From Quadrisphaera sp. RL12-1S (GTDB taxonomy: Bacteria; Actinomycetota; Actinomycetes; Actinomycetales; Quadrisphaeraceae), in assembly GCF_014270065.1 (NCBI RefSeq), contig NZ_JACNME010000002.1:310001-374000 (forward strand): 64,000 nucleotides of DNA, in the 5' to 3' direction. The stretch's first letter is position 1, and the number at the start of each line of letters is the position of its first letter. Made by a program: the position numbers and the translations under genes. The notes beneath the pieces were generated by a model, which saw only the letters and a program-made list of their open reading frames with translations, did no database searches and had not been told where the DNA came from. Below are positions 26,922-35,509 of this stretch, piece after piece.

Positions 26922-27998
26922 GTGAGCACCACCTCGCCCCTGGGGGCGACCCGCCGGCTGACCAGCTACGCGCACGGCGGGGGGTGCGCGTGCAAGATCC
27001 CGCCCGGTGAGCTGGAGGCCGCGGTCGCCGGGCTCCTCGGCCGGCAGCCGGCCGCCCCCGCCGTCGGCGGCGCGGAGCTGCTGGTCGGGCTCGACGACGG
27101 CGACGACGCGGCCGTCGTCGTCCTGCCCCCGTCGGTGGCGGGCGGGAAGGCGGTGGTCTCGACCACCGACTTCTTCACCCCCGTGGTGGACGACGCCTAC
27201 GACTGGGGCCGCATCGCCGCCACCAACGCCCTGTCCGACGTGTACGCCATGGGCGCCGACCCGCTGGTGGCGCTCAACCTGCTGTGCTGGCCGCGCACCG
27301 GTGACGCGCCGCTGCCGGTGGAGCTGGCCGCGGAGGTGCTGCGCGGCGGGCTCGACGTGGCCCGCGAGGCCGGGTGCTTCGTGGCCGGCGGGCACTCCGT
27401 GGACGACCCCGAGCCGAAGTACGGCATGGCGGTCACGGGCCTGGTGGACCCGGACCGGGTGCTGCGCAACGACGCCGGCGAGGCCGGGCAGCCGCTGACG
27501 CTCACCAAGCCGCTGGGCCTGGGCGTGCTCAACAACCGGCACAAGGCGACCGGGGAGGTCTTCGAGGAGGCCGTGGCCGCCATGACCACGCTCAACCGCG
27601 ACGCCGCCCGCGCGGCGCTGGCCGCCGGGGCGCGGGCCGCCACCGACGTCACGGGGTTCGGCCTGCTGGGGCACCTGTACAAGCTGGCGCGCGCGTCCGG
27701 GGTGACGGCGGTGGTCGACGCGGCCGCGGTGCCCTACCTGGCTGGGGTTCGCTCCTCGGTGGCGCAGGGGTTCGTGCCCGGGGGGTCGCGCCGCAACCTC
27801 GCCTGGGTGCAGCCCCACCTGGCCGTCGACGACGACGGCGGGCGGGTGGGCGAGGAGGAGCTGCTGCTGCTCGCCGACGCGCAGACCTCCGGCGGACTGC
27901 TCGTGGCGGCCGACCTCACGGCGGCCCTGCCGGGGTCGGCGCTCGTGGGGGAGCTGGTGCCGCGACGCGCGGACGGGGCCGTCGTCGTCGTGCGCTGA
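26922..27998 (+). CDS. selD: Selenide, water dikinase SelD
   Basis: 358 residues from GTG 26922. The catalytic segment HGGGCACKIPPGELE contains Cys22 and Lys25 (Cys, not Sec, at the active site); later motifs are TTDFFTPVVDDAYDWGRIAA, NALSDVYAMGADPL, GGHSVDD and TDVTGFGLLGHLYKLA. It makes selenophosphate from selenide and ATP, the Se donor for SelA. No SD is present; the GTG abuts a palindrome with a TAGCCT box, so a leaderless message is likely. Confidence 0.96.
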   Translation: MSTTSPLGATRRLTSYAHGGGCACKIPPGELEAAVAGLLGRQPAAPAVGGAELLVGLDDGDDAAVVVLPPSVAGGKAVVSTTDFFTPVVDDAYDWGRIAATNALSDVYAMGADPLVALNLLCWPRTGDAPLPVELAAEVLRGGLDVAREAGCFVAGGHSVDDPEPKYGMAVTGLVDPDRVLRNDAGEAGQPLTLTKPLGLGVLNNRHKATGEVFEEAVAAMTTLNRDAARAALAAGARAATDVTGFGLLGHLYKLARASGVTAVVDAAAVPYLAGVRSSVAQGFVPGGSRRNLAWVQPHLAVDDDGGRVGEEELLLLADAQTSGGLLVAADLTAALPGSALVGELVPRRADGAVVVVR

Positions 27999-28010
27999 CC
28001 ACCCCCCTGG

Positions 28011-28231
28011 CCGTGATCATGGACTTCCCGCGCACCCTCCCTCGTGATCATGGGCGTTGTGCGCGGTCCACGTGGTCGCGCTGCCAGGCTGCGCAGATGC
28101 CTCAGGCTCCCAGGCCGGAATTCGGCCAGGGGAGCCCGAGGCGGCGGGCGACGTTGACCTGGCGCCGCGCCTCCCTGTTCGGGAGGTCCATGATCACGGA
28201 CCGAAAGTGCTTCGGAAGTCCATGATCACGG
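28011..28231. repeat. 221-bp intergenic block bounded by 18-bp perfect inverted arms
   Basis: The terminal arms 28011-28028 and 28214-28231 are exact reverse complements with core CCGTGATCATGGACTTCC. Inner partial copies of GATCATGG/CCATGATC lie at 28043-28056 and 28185-28199. In the middle, 28100-28141 folds as a long hairpin around GGCCGGAATTCGGCC. It fills most of the 247-bp gap between convergent selD and the next gene and has no credible ORF. It may be a terminator array or a non-autonomous palindromic element. Confidence 0.6.
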
Positions 28232-28245
28232 ACGGGGTGATGGGG

Positions 28246-28785
28246 TCAGAGGCGGCGGGCGATGCCCGGCTCGACCTCGGAGCCGCGCTGCTGCTCGCCG
28301 GCGAACGAGCTGATCACCACGAGCGTGCCGGTCAGGGCCGGGATGACCCACTGCATGAGGTCGAGCTTGCCCTGCGCCTCGACCACCTCGGCCGGGGTGC
28401 GCCTGGAGGGCTTGGTGCCGCCCTTGACGCGCGGGTCGCCGGCGGAGTCGACCACCTTGCCGAGCGCCCGCGCGTAGGCGGTCGCGCCCAGCGCCGCCAC
28501 GGTCACGACGGTCTTGACGCTCGACATGGTCTTCACGCCGGGCTGGGCGGCGAGGCGCTCGCGGTTGCCGGCCAGCTGGCCCACCGAGCCGAGCAGGTGC
28601 GCGCCGATGGCGACGGCGTTGACGGGCGTCCAGCGGTTCCAGCCCGCGTTGGTGACGCGGCCGGCGTCCTTCTCGTCAGCCTCACCGGCCGCGGGGTTGA
28701 GGGCGACGGCGTTCGCGAGCGTGCCGCCGAACCAGGCGGCCAGGCCGACGTCGTGCAGGGAGCGGGACAGGGTGTTGCGTGCCAT
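28246..28785 (-). CDS. Hypothetical membrane protein (179 aa)
   Basis: Starts at ATG 28785 (MARNTLSRSLHDVGLAAWFG) with CGGAGG about 8 nt upstream. Segments around HDVGLAAWFGGTLANAVAL, VNAVAIGAHLLGSVGQL, VVTVAALGATAYARAL and the C-terminal MQWVIPALTGTLVVISSFAG are hydrophobic, giving about four membrane spans; the ~30-residue loop before the last span is charged. I recognise no named domain. It is the last leftward gene before the formate dehydrogenase block (85 bp apart) and could be co-transcribed with it. Confidence 0.75.
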   Translation of the reverse strand: MARNTLSRSLHDVGLAAWFGGTLANAVALNPAAGEADEKDAGRVTNAGWNRWTPVNAVAIGAHLLGSVGQLAGNRERLAAQPGVKTMSSVKTVVTVAALGATAYARALGKVVDSAGDPRVKGGTKPSRRTPAEVVEAQGKLDLMQWVIPALTGTLVVISSFAGEQQRGSEVEPGIARRL

Positions 28786-28869
28786 CGGGGTGCCTCCGGG
28801 AGGTCAGGCGGTCGGTGTCCGACCGGGTCCAAGTACCACCTACCCGGGGCCGGCGGGGTCACACCCGCA

Positions 28870-29997
28870 TCACGGGGCGGTCTTCGGGGCCAGGTGCGGG
28901 TCGGCGTCGCGGCCCTCGCGCCGAGCGTCGAGGCGCTCGCGCTGGGGCACCACCGTGTACTTCGGGTCGCGGGCGGAGATCATGCCCGCCTCGTACACCC
29001 CGAACCTCGTCAGCGCGGCACCGGCGTTGAGCAGGGCCCCGGCCACCACCGACACGACCTTGCGCGCACGCTGCCCGCCCTGGGTGCGGGGCCAGACCGG
29101 CAGGTCGCTGGCCAGCGCCCCCGCGGCGCCCCCGGCCATGGCGACCCGGCTCAGGCGCAGCAGCACGCCCGCGCGACCGGTGCGGTAGGCCTCGCCGATC
29201 ATCCCGACCCGCTGCTCCATGCGGTGGCTCAGCGCCAACTCCGCCACGGCTCCCGCGGCGCCCATGCGCCGCGCGGGCCCGGCCTCGGCCAGGGGCGCGG
29301 CGACCATCCCGATGCCCCCGGCGCTCGCGGCGCCGGACGCGGCGAACACGAACGGCAGCTCGGGGTAGACCGAGTGCCACGCGGGCACGGCGGTGTCGGC
29401 GATGAGGACGGCGGTGTAGGTGGCCAGCGGCGGCCCGAAGACGGCCGAGCCGATCCCGCCGACGCGCCCGGCCACCGGCAGCAGCACCGCGGCCAGGTGA
29501 CCGAGCCGCTGGCCGGCGAGCTTGCGCACCAGCGGCAGCACCACGCCCGACAGCTCGTGCACCGCCGCCAGGCCGGCCCCGGTGGAGAACGGCATGAGGA
29601 TCCACGAGCCCACGCTCAGGGGGGAGGTCCACTTGACCACCCGCAGCATGTTGAGGAACCGCGTGGGCATGCCGAGGTCGTCGATGAGGAGCACCACGGA
29701 CACGATCGACCCGCCCGAGGCCGCCAGCCGCGCGACCTTGGCCAGCGCGGGCCGCCCCGTCGCGTCGGCCAGCGCGCCCATCACCGACGCCGCACCGCAC
29801 ATGCCGCCCAGGTAGAGGTACCCCGGCACCTGCGGGACCTCCCACACCGGCGTGTGGATGACCTGCCGGCCGTAGTAGGACTGGAACTCGGCGTCGGGGA
29901 CGACGACGGACTCCGCCCCGCGACGCCGCCGCGGCCGGTCGCCGACGCCCCTCGTCGTCGCCCGGGGGGCGCCCTGCTCGCTGGGCTGCTCGCTCAC
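28870..29997 (-). CDS. NrfD/PsrC-type membrane anchor of the formate dehydrogenase
   Basis: 375 residues from GTG 29997, overlapping the FdhB stop by GTGA. About eight to nine hydrophobic segments follow a ~50-residue hydrophilic N-terminus; YYGRQVIHTPVWEVPQVPGY precedes the first helix, as in NrfD-family subunits. These proteins dock a ferredoxin-like subunit and exchange electrons with quinone. No haem-ligating His pattern of FdnI-type cytochrome b is evident, so the anchor differs from that of E. coli FDH-N. The extended C-terminal tail (PKYTVVPQRERLDARREGRD) is cytoplasmic. Confidence 0.87.
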   Translation of the reverse strand: MSEQPSEQGAPRATTRGVGDRPRRRRGAESVVVPDAEFQSYYGRQVIHTPVWEVPQVPGYLYLGGMCGAASVMGALADATGRPALAKVARLAASGGSIVSVVLLIDDLGMPTRFLNMLRVVKWTSPLSVGSWILMPFSTGAGLAAVHELSGVVLPLVRKLAGQRLGHLAAVLLPVAGRVGGIGSAVFGPPLATYTAVLIADTAVPAWHSVYPELPFVFAASGAASAGGIGMVAAPLAEAGPARRMGAAGAVAELALSHRMEQRVGMIGEAYRTGRAGVLLRLSRVAMAGGAAGALASDLPVWPRTQGGQRARKVVSVVAGALLNAGAALTRFGVYEAGMISARDPKYTVVPQRERLDARREGRDADPHLAPKTAP

Positions 29998-30968
29998 GGG
30001 CGCCGTCCCAGGAAGGACAGCGCCACCACGCCGAACAGCGCTCCCGCCGCGGCCGCGGCGTGCCGCCACATCGACGGCAGGGCCTGGGTGGTCACCACCG
30101 GGTCCGGCGGGAGGCCGTAGACCTCCGGGTCGTCCAGCAGCAGGAAGAACGCGCCGTCACCGCCGACCCCGTCGCCGGGGTCGCGCCCGTACAGCTGCGC
30201 CTTCGGCTCGCCCTTCGCCTGCAGCTCCGCCAGGCGCGCGTCGGCGCGCTCGCGCAGCTCGTCGAGCGGCCCGTACTGGATCGACTCGGTGGGGCACGCG
30301 GTGGCGCAGGCCGGCTGCTTGTCGGCGCCGATCCGGTCGTAGCAGAGCGTGCACTTGTGGGCGCGGCCGGTGGACTCGCGCTTGCCGATGACGCCGTAGG
30401 GGCAGGCGGAGACGCAGTAGCCGCAGCCGTTGCAGACGTCGTCCTGAACGACGACGGTGCCGAACTCCGTGCGGAACAGCGCCCCCGTCGGGCAGACGTC
30501 CAGGCAGGCGGCGTGGGTGCAGTGCTTGCAGACGTCGGAGCTCATGAGCCACCGGACGCCCTCGATGGAACCCGACGGGCCCTGCTCGCCGGCGCTCTCG
30601 TGCGGCGGGCGCGTGACCTCCGGCTCGAGGAAGCCCTCGGGCCTGATGCTCGGCATCCCCAGGCTCACCGCGGGCTTCGCGTTCTGGGGCTCCGTGGCCG
30701 CCGGGGCGGCCTGCTCGACGAACGCGACGTGCCGCCACGTGCTCGCCCCGAGCATCGTCGAGTTGTCGTAGGACCACCCCGTGAGGTCCATCTCGCCGGT
30801 GGCGGGGACCTCGTTCCACTCCTTGCACGCCACCTCGCAGGCCTTGCAGCCGATGCACACGGAGGTGTCGGTGAAGAACCCCATCCGCGGCGGGTGGTCC
30901 TCGCCGTACCCGGAGTGCGACGCCGGGTCGTAGGACTCCCCGGTGGAGCGGGGCGTGGTGCTCGTCAT
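29994..30968 (-). CDS. fdhB: Formate dehydrogenase iron-sulfur (beta) subunit
   Basis: 324 residues from ATG 30968, overlapping the alpha-subunit stop. Four [4Fe-4S] clusters can be assigned to CIGCKACEVACKEWN, CKHCTHAACLDVCPTG, CNGCGYCVSACPYG and CTLCYDRIGADKQPACATAC. The last ~25 residues (MWRHAAAAAGALFGVVALSF) form a membrane anchor, as in FdnH/FdoH. It carries electrons from the catalytic subunit to the NrfD-type subunit. Gene order is alpha-beta-gamma with start/stop overlaps. Confidence 0.95.
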   Translation of the reverse strand: MTSTTPRSTGESYDPASHSGYGEDHPPRMGFFTDTSVCIGCKACEVACKEWNEVPATGEMDLTGWSYDNSTMLGASTWRHVAFVEQAAPAATEPQNAKPAVSLGMPSIRPEGFLEPEVTRPPHESAGEQGPSGSIEGVRWLMSSDVCKHCTHAACLDVCPTGALFRTEFGTVVVQDDVCNGCGYCVSACPYGVIGKRESTGRAHKCTLCYDRIGADKQPACATACPTESIQYGPLDELRERADARLAELQAKGEPKAQLYGRDPGDGVGGDGAFFLLLDDPEVYGLPPDPVVTTQALPSMWRHAAAAAGALFGVVALSFLGRRP

Positions 30969-33900
30969 GCCGTGCCTTCCTTCGAACCGCCGCGCGGGGT
31001 CGGCACGTCGTCGTCGGTGGGCAGTCCCGCCGCGGCGCGGCGCTGCGCGACGAACTCCACCAGCGCGGGCCCGCGGGGCCGGCGTCCGGGGACGACGTCG
31101 CACGCGCCGACCTTGTCCTGGATGTGCGTGTTGGGGTCCAGGAGGATCTCCACCAGCTCGTTCGCGGCGTCGCCGCGGCTGATGCCGTTCGGACCCCAGT
31201 GCCACGGGATGCCCACCTGGTGCACCACCTGCACCTGGCCGCCGTCCTCGCCGCCGCCGGGCAGGCGCAGCGGGCGGAGGCGCGGGGTGACCATGACGCG
31301 CGCCTCGATGGCGGAGCGCGGCGTGACGACGGTCGCCCACCCCTGGTGCTCGAGCCCGCGCTCGCGCGCCAGCTCGGCGGAGACCTCGATGAACATCTCC
31401 GGCTGCAGCTCCGACAGGTACGGCAGCGTGCGGCTCATGCCGCCGGCGGTGTGGTGCTCGGTGAGGCGGTAGGTGGTGAAGACGAAGGGGTAGACGTCCG
31501 AGCGCGTCGGCACACCGCGGTTGCCGGGACGGGGGAACGCCCGCCGCGTGGGGTTGTAGACCTGGCCCGGGTGCAGCGGGTTGCCCACGGGCGACTCGGC
31601 GCCCTCGTAGTGCGTGGGCAGCGGGCCGTCCACGACGCCGGACGGCGCGAACAGCCACGCCTTGCCGTCGGCCTGCATGATGAACGGGTCTCGCCCGGCG
31701 ATCGCCTCGGGACCGCGCGCCCCGGCGGGCGGCACGTACGACGGCGGCTTGGTGGCCTCGAAGTCGGGCACGTCGTGCCCGACCCACTTCCGCTGCTCCT
31801 CGTCCCACCAGACGAGTGCCTTGCGCTCGCTCCACGGCCTGCCGTCCGGGTCGGCCGAGGCGCGGTTGTACAGCTGGCGCCGGTTGGCGGGCCACGCCCA
31901 GCCCCACTCCGCCGCCACCCAGTCCTGCTCGGACCCGGGCTTGCGGCGCGCGGTCTGGTTCACCTCGTCCGCGAAGGCGCCGCAGTAGATCCAGCAGCCC
32001 GAGCGCGTGGTCCCGTCGGACTTCAGCTCCGTGTAGGACGACAGGGCGCGGTCGACCACGGTGCCGTCGTCGTCGACGTGGGTCTCGGTGCCGCTGATCT
32101 CGCGCAGCACCGCCTCGCCGTCGGGCTCCCAGCTGAGCGGGTCCGACGCCGGGCCGAAGGCCTCCTCCTCCACCGGGTAGTCCCAGGTGAGGTCGAGCAG
32201 CGGCCTGTCGCGCGGGTCCGTGGAGGCCGCGAGCTTCTCCCGCAGGATCCGCCCGAGGTGCCAGTAGAACCACAGCTCGCTGCGCGACTCACCCGGCGGC
32301 GAGACCGCCTGGTGGCGCCACTGCAGCAGCCGCTGGGTCTGCGTGAACGTGCCGGCCTTCTCGACGTGGCTGGCCGCGGGCAGGAAGAAGACCTCGGTGC
32401 CGATGTCCTCGGTGCGCAGCTCACCGGTCTCGATCTCCGGCCCGTCCTTCCAGAACGTGGCCGACTCGATCATCTGCAGGTCGCGCACCACGAGCCACTT
32501 GAGGTTGGCCATGCCCAGGCGCTGCAGCCGGGCGTTCGCCGAGCCCACCGCCGGGTTCTGCCCCAGCAGGAAGTACCCGTCGACCTTCCCGTCCACCATG
32601 TCCATCACCGTGCGGTACGTGCCGTGGTCGCCGGAGATGCGCGGCAGGTAGTCGAAGGCGAAGTCGTTCTCGGGCTGCGCGGCGTCGCCCCACCACGACT
32701 TCAGCAGGCTGACCGAGTAGTCGCGGATGTTGCCCCAGAACCCGGCCAGGTCCTCCGACGTGGCCACGTAGGAGTCGACGTCGTCCTGACCGACCTTGGG
32801 CATCGGCAGGTAGCCCGACCACAGGTTGAACAGCGTCGGGATGTCGGTGGAGCCCTGGATGCTCGCGTGCCCGCGCAGCGCCAGGATCCCGCCGCCGGGG
32901 CGGCCGATGTTGCCCAGCAGCGTCTGCAGGATCGCCGAGGTGCGGATGTACTGCGCGCCCTGGGAGTGGTGGGTCCAGCCCACCGCGTACGCCAGCGCCG
33001 TGGTGCGCTCCCGCCCGGAGTTCTCCACCAGCGCCCGGGCGACCTGGAGGAACGCGTCCTGCGGGGTGCCGCAGATGCGCTCCACCATCTCCGGGGTGTA
33101 CCGGGCGAAGTGCCGCTTGAGGATCTGGAACACCGTGCGCGGGTGCTGCAGGGTCTCGTCGCGCTCGGGCTTGGACCCGATGGTCGCGCCGCCGCTGCCG
33201 TACTGGTCCGCACCCGCTGTCGCCCGGTGCTGAGCGCCGCCGTCGGACGCGTCGTCGTCGTGACGGTCGGACGGGGAGCCCACCGCCTGCGAGCGGTCCC
33301 CGGCGGCGGCCGCGTCCTGCGCGCCCTGGTAGGCCCAGCTGGCCGGGTCGTAGCTGCGGGTCTCCTCGTCCCAGCCGGAGAACAGCCCGGTGGGGTCGGT
33401 GGACAGCCCGTCCTCGCCGGGGTCCTCGGTGTCGCGGTAGTCCTCGCCGACGATCGAGGCGGCGTTGGTGTACGCCACCACGTAGTCGTGGAAGTACGCG
33501 TCGTTGGCGAGCACGTGGTTGACCAGGCCGCCCAGGAAGGCGATGTCCGTGCCCGCGCGCAGCGGCACGTGCAGGTCGGCCACGGCCGAGGTGCGCGTGA
33601 ACCGCGGGTCGACGTGGATGACCTTCGCGCCGCGGCGCTTGGCCTCCATCACCCACTGGAAGCCCACCGGGTGCGCCTCGGCCATGTTGCTGCCCTGGAT
33701 GAGGATGCAGTCAGCGTGGACGAGGTCCTGGAGGAAGGTGGTGGCCCCTCCGCGGCCGAACGAGGTCCCCAGACCGGGGACGGTGGAGGAGTGTCATATC
33801 CGGGCCTGGTTCTCGATCTGCACAGCGCCCAGGGCGGTGTACAGCTTCTTCATGAGGTAGTTCTCTTCGTTGTCGAGCGTCGCGCCGCCCAGGCTCGCGA

Positions 33901-34417
33901 AGCCCAGCGTCCGGCGGAGCTTGCGGCCCTTCTCGTCCAGCTCCTGCCAGCCGTCGCGGCGGGCCTGCAGGACGCGGTCGGCGATCATGTCCATCGCCGT
34001 CGCCAGCGGCAGGTCCTCCCAGTCGGTGCCGCCCGGGCGCCGGTAGCGCACCGTGGTGACGCGGGTGGGGGAGGTGACCAGGCTCTTGCTGGCGCTGCCC
34101 TTGGGGCACAGCCGGCCGCGGCTGATGGGGGAGTCGGGGTCGCCCTCGATCTGGACGACCTTCTCGTCCTTGACGTACACGTCCTGGCCGCAGCCCACCG
34201 CGCAGAAGGGGCAGACGCTCTTGACCACGCGGTCGGCGGTCTCGGTGCGGGCGGTGGTCGCGTCGGTGTGCGCCGTGCGGACCGCGGCGCCGTGAGCGGT
34301 CTTGTCGCTGCCCGTCACCTGGCGCAGCACGGGCCACAGCCCGGTCACGCGCTGTCCCAGCGAGCGCGCCCGTCCTTGCGGCGGAGTGCTCGCCCGACGT
34401 CCCTCGTCGATGGCCAC
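30965..34417 (-). CDS. fdhA: Selenocysteine-containing formate dehydrogenase alpha subunit (UGA at 33794-33796 read as Sec)
   Basis: 1150 residues from GTG 34417 with in-frame UGA as Sec208. The N-terminal [4Fe-4S] site is CPFCAVGCG (Cys69, 72, 76) plus Cys104 in RLCPKG. Sec208 sits in ENQARI-U-HSSTVPGLG, the invariant FDH active-site context, and ligates Mo/W-bisPGD. The C-terminal MopB domain includes PLHPGQVYNPTRRAFPRPG and GIPWHWGPNGISRGDAANEL. Without Sec decoding the frame would end after 207 residues and the remainder would look like a separate gene. No twin-arginine signal is visible, so the active site is probably cytoplasmic, unlike E. coli FDH-N. It oxidises formate to CO2. The symbol is shared by unrelated formaldehyde dehydrogenases. 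Confidence 0.95.
33765..33796 (-). promoter_or_regulatory. Bacterial SECIS hairpin following the UGA codon
   Basis: After UGA (33796-33794) come 12 nt, then a 6-bp stem GTCCCC/GGGGAC (33781-33776 and 33770-33765) with apical loop GGTCT. The loop begins 18 nt after UGA; E. coli fdhF has the same GGTCT loop at the same distance. Loop G and U are the SelB contacts in E. coli. The hairpin lies wholly within coding sequence. Confidence 0.88.
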
Positions 34418-34476
34418 GCGCACAGCAGAACACGCGTCCGCCCGCGCGGCAACGCCACCCCCCCCCACCTGACGCG

Positions 34477-34628
34477 CGACGATCAAGCACCACCGCGCCA
34501 CATCCCGACCGCGGCGACCCCGGGTGAGACGCTCAGGTCCTTGATCGTCGTGCTGAGTGGGCAGGCCCAGTTCCGGTGGGCAGGCTGACGTCCGGGTCAG
34601 GGCCTTGAAGCGGACGCCAGCCTGCCCA
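34477..34628. terminator. Two inverted repeats in the fdhA / ABC permease gap
   Basis: Gap 34418-34699 holds no credible gene. The pair CGACGATCAAG (34477-34487) with CTTGATCGTCG (34540-34550) repeats the core seen at 2625-2684. A second, stronger hairpin has 18-nt arms (34577-34594, 34611-34628; one mismatch). They lie downstream of the leftward ABC genes and upstream of fdhA, so they probably isolate the two units. Confidence 0.6.
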
Positions 34629-34699
34629 GCGGGTGCCAGCTTCCCGACCGGCCGCTGCGTGGTGGCGCGGAGGTGCTTGACCGTGGCTGGGGCTCGGGA

Positions 34700-35509
34700 T
34701 CAGCTGGTGATGTCCTTGCGCTCGAAGCCGACCACCGCGAGCACCCCGAACACCACGGTGAGGACCAGCGAGGTCGCCAGCCCGCGCACCATGTCGTCCC
34801 ACACCACGCCCGGCTGCAGCAGCGCCGTCCAGGCGCCGGCGTCGTAGGTGGGCAGCCACGTGCGCAGGTCACCGAGCGCCGTGATGGACGCCAGGATCGC
34901 CGAGAGGATGTTGGCCAGCACCGCCCCGCCCACCGCGCCCAGCGGGGCGTCGGTGCGGGTGCCCAGCCAGAACGCCAGCGCCCCCACCCAGGACAGCTGG
35001 ACGACGACGTACGCCGTGGCCAGTCCCAGCCGCCCCAGCGCCTCCCAGGCGCCCAGGGCGTCGCCCAGCGGGCTGGTCAGCGGGCCCCAGCCGTAGGCGA
35101 CCGCGCCGACCGCCAGGCACACGAGGATGAAGGCGACGATCCCCAGCGTCGCCGACGCCGACGCCACCACCGCCTTGACCGCCAGCAGACGCCGCCGCCC
35201 CACGGGCGCCGCGAGCAGGTAGCGCAGCGAGGACCAGCTGGCCTCGGCCGCCACGGTGTCACCCGCGAACAGCGCCACGAGGACGACGAAGAGGAAGCCC
35301 GAGGCCGCCAGCAGCGCGAACACCGCGAAGTTCACCGCGCTGGAGGTGGCCAGGTCAACGAAGGAGGTGCCGCCGCCGTCGTCGCTGCCCAGCGCGAACG
35401 CTCCGACCAGCAGCAGCGGCAGCGCCACCACCAGCACGCCCACCCAGCGGGTGCGCCGCCGCGAGAGCTGGCGCGCCACCTCCACGCGCAGCGGCAGCGC
35501 CCCGCTCAC
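34700..35509 (-). CDS. ABC-2-type transporter permease
   Basis: 269 residues from GTG 35509, overlapping the fusion gene's stop by GTGA. Six hydrophobic segments are seen: WVGVLVVALPLLLVGAFALG, AVFALLAASGFLFVVLVALF, ATLGIVAFILVCLAVGAVAY, TAYVVVQLSWVGALAFWLG, AVLANILSAILASI and LVLTVVFGVLAVVGF. The cytoplasmic loop SWSSLRYLLAAPVGRRRLLAVKAV is the typical coupling region of ABC-2 exporters. The ATPase is the C-terminal domain of the upstream gene. Substrate unknown. Confidence 0.9.
   Translation of the reverse strand: MSGALPLRVEVARQLSRRRTRWVGVLVVALPLLLVGAFALGSDDGGGTSFVDLATSSAVNFAVFALLAASGFLFVVLVALFAGDTVAAEASWSSLRYLLAAPVGRRRLLAVKAVVASASATLGIVAFILVCLAVGAVAYGWGPLTSPLGDALGAWEALGRLGLATAYVVVQLSWVGALAFWLGTRTDAPLGAVGGAVLANILSAILASITALGDLRTWLPTYDAGAWTALLQPGVVWDDMVRGLATSLVLTVVFGVLAVVGFERKDITS

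Noticed and set aside
26922-27000. SelD as a selenoprotein
   Set aside because: The catalytic position is TGC (Cys22), not TGA.
33711-34501. Separate short FeS/molybdopterin protein ending at 33794, distinct from the downstream long gene
   Set aside because: The apparent stop is the Sec codon of one formate dehydrogenase gene; context, hairpin and adjacent sel genes agree.
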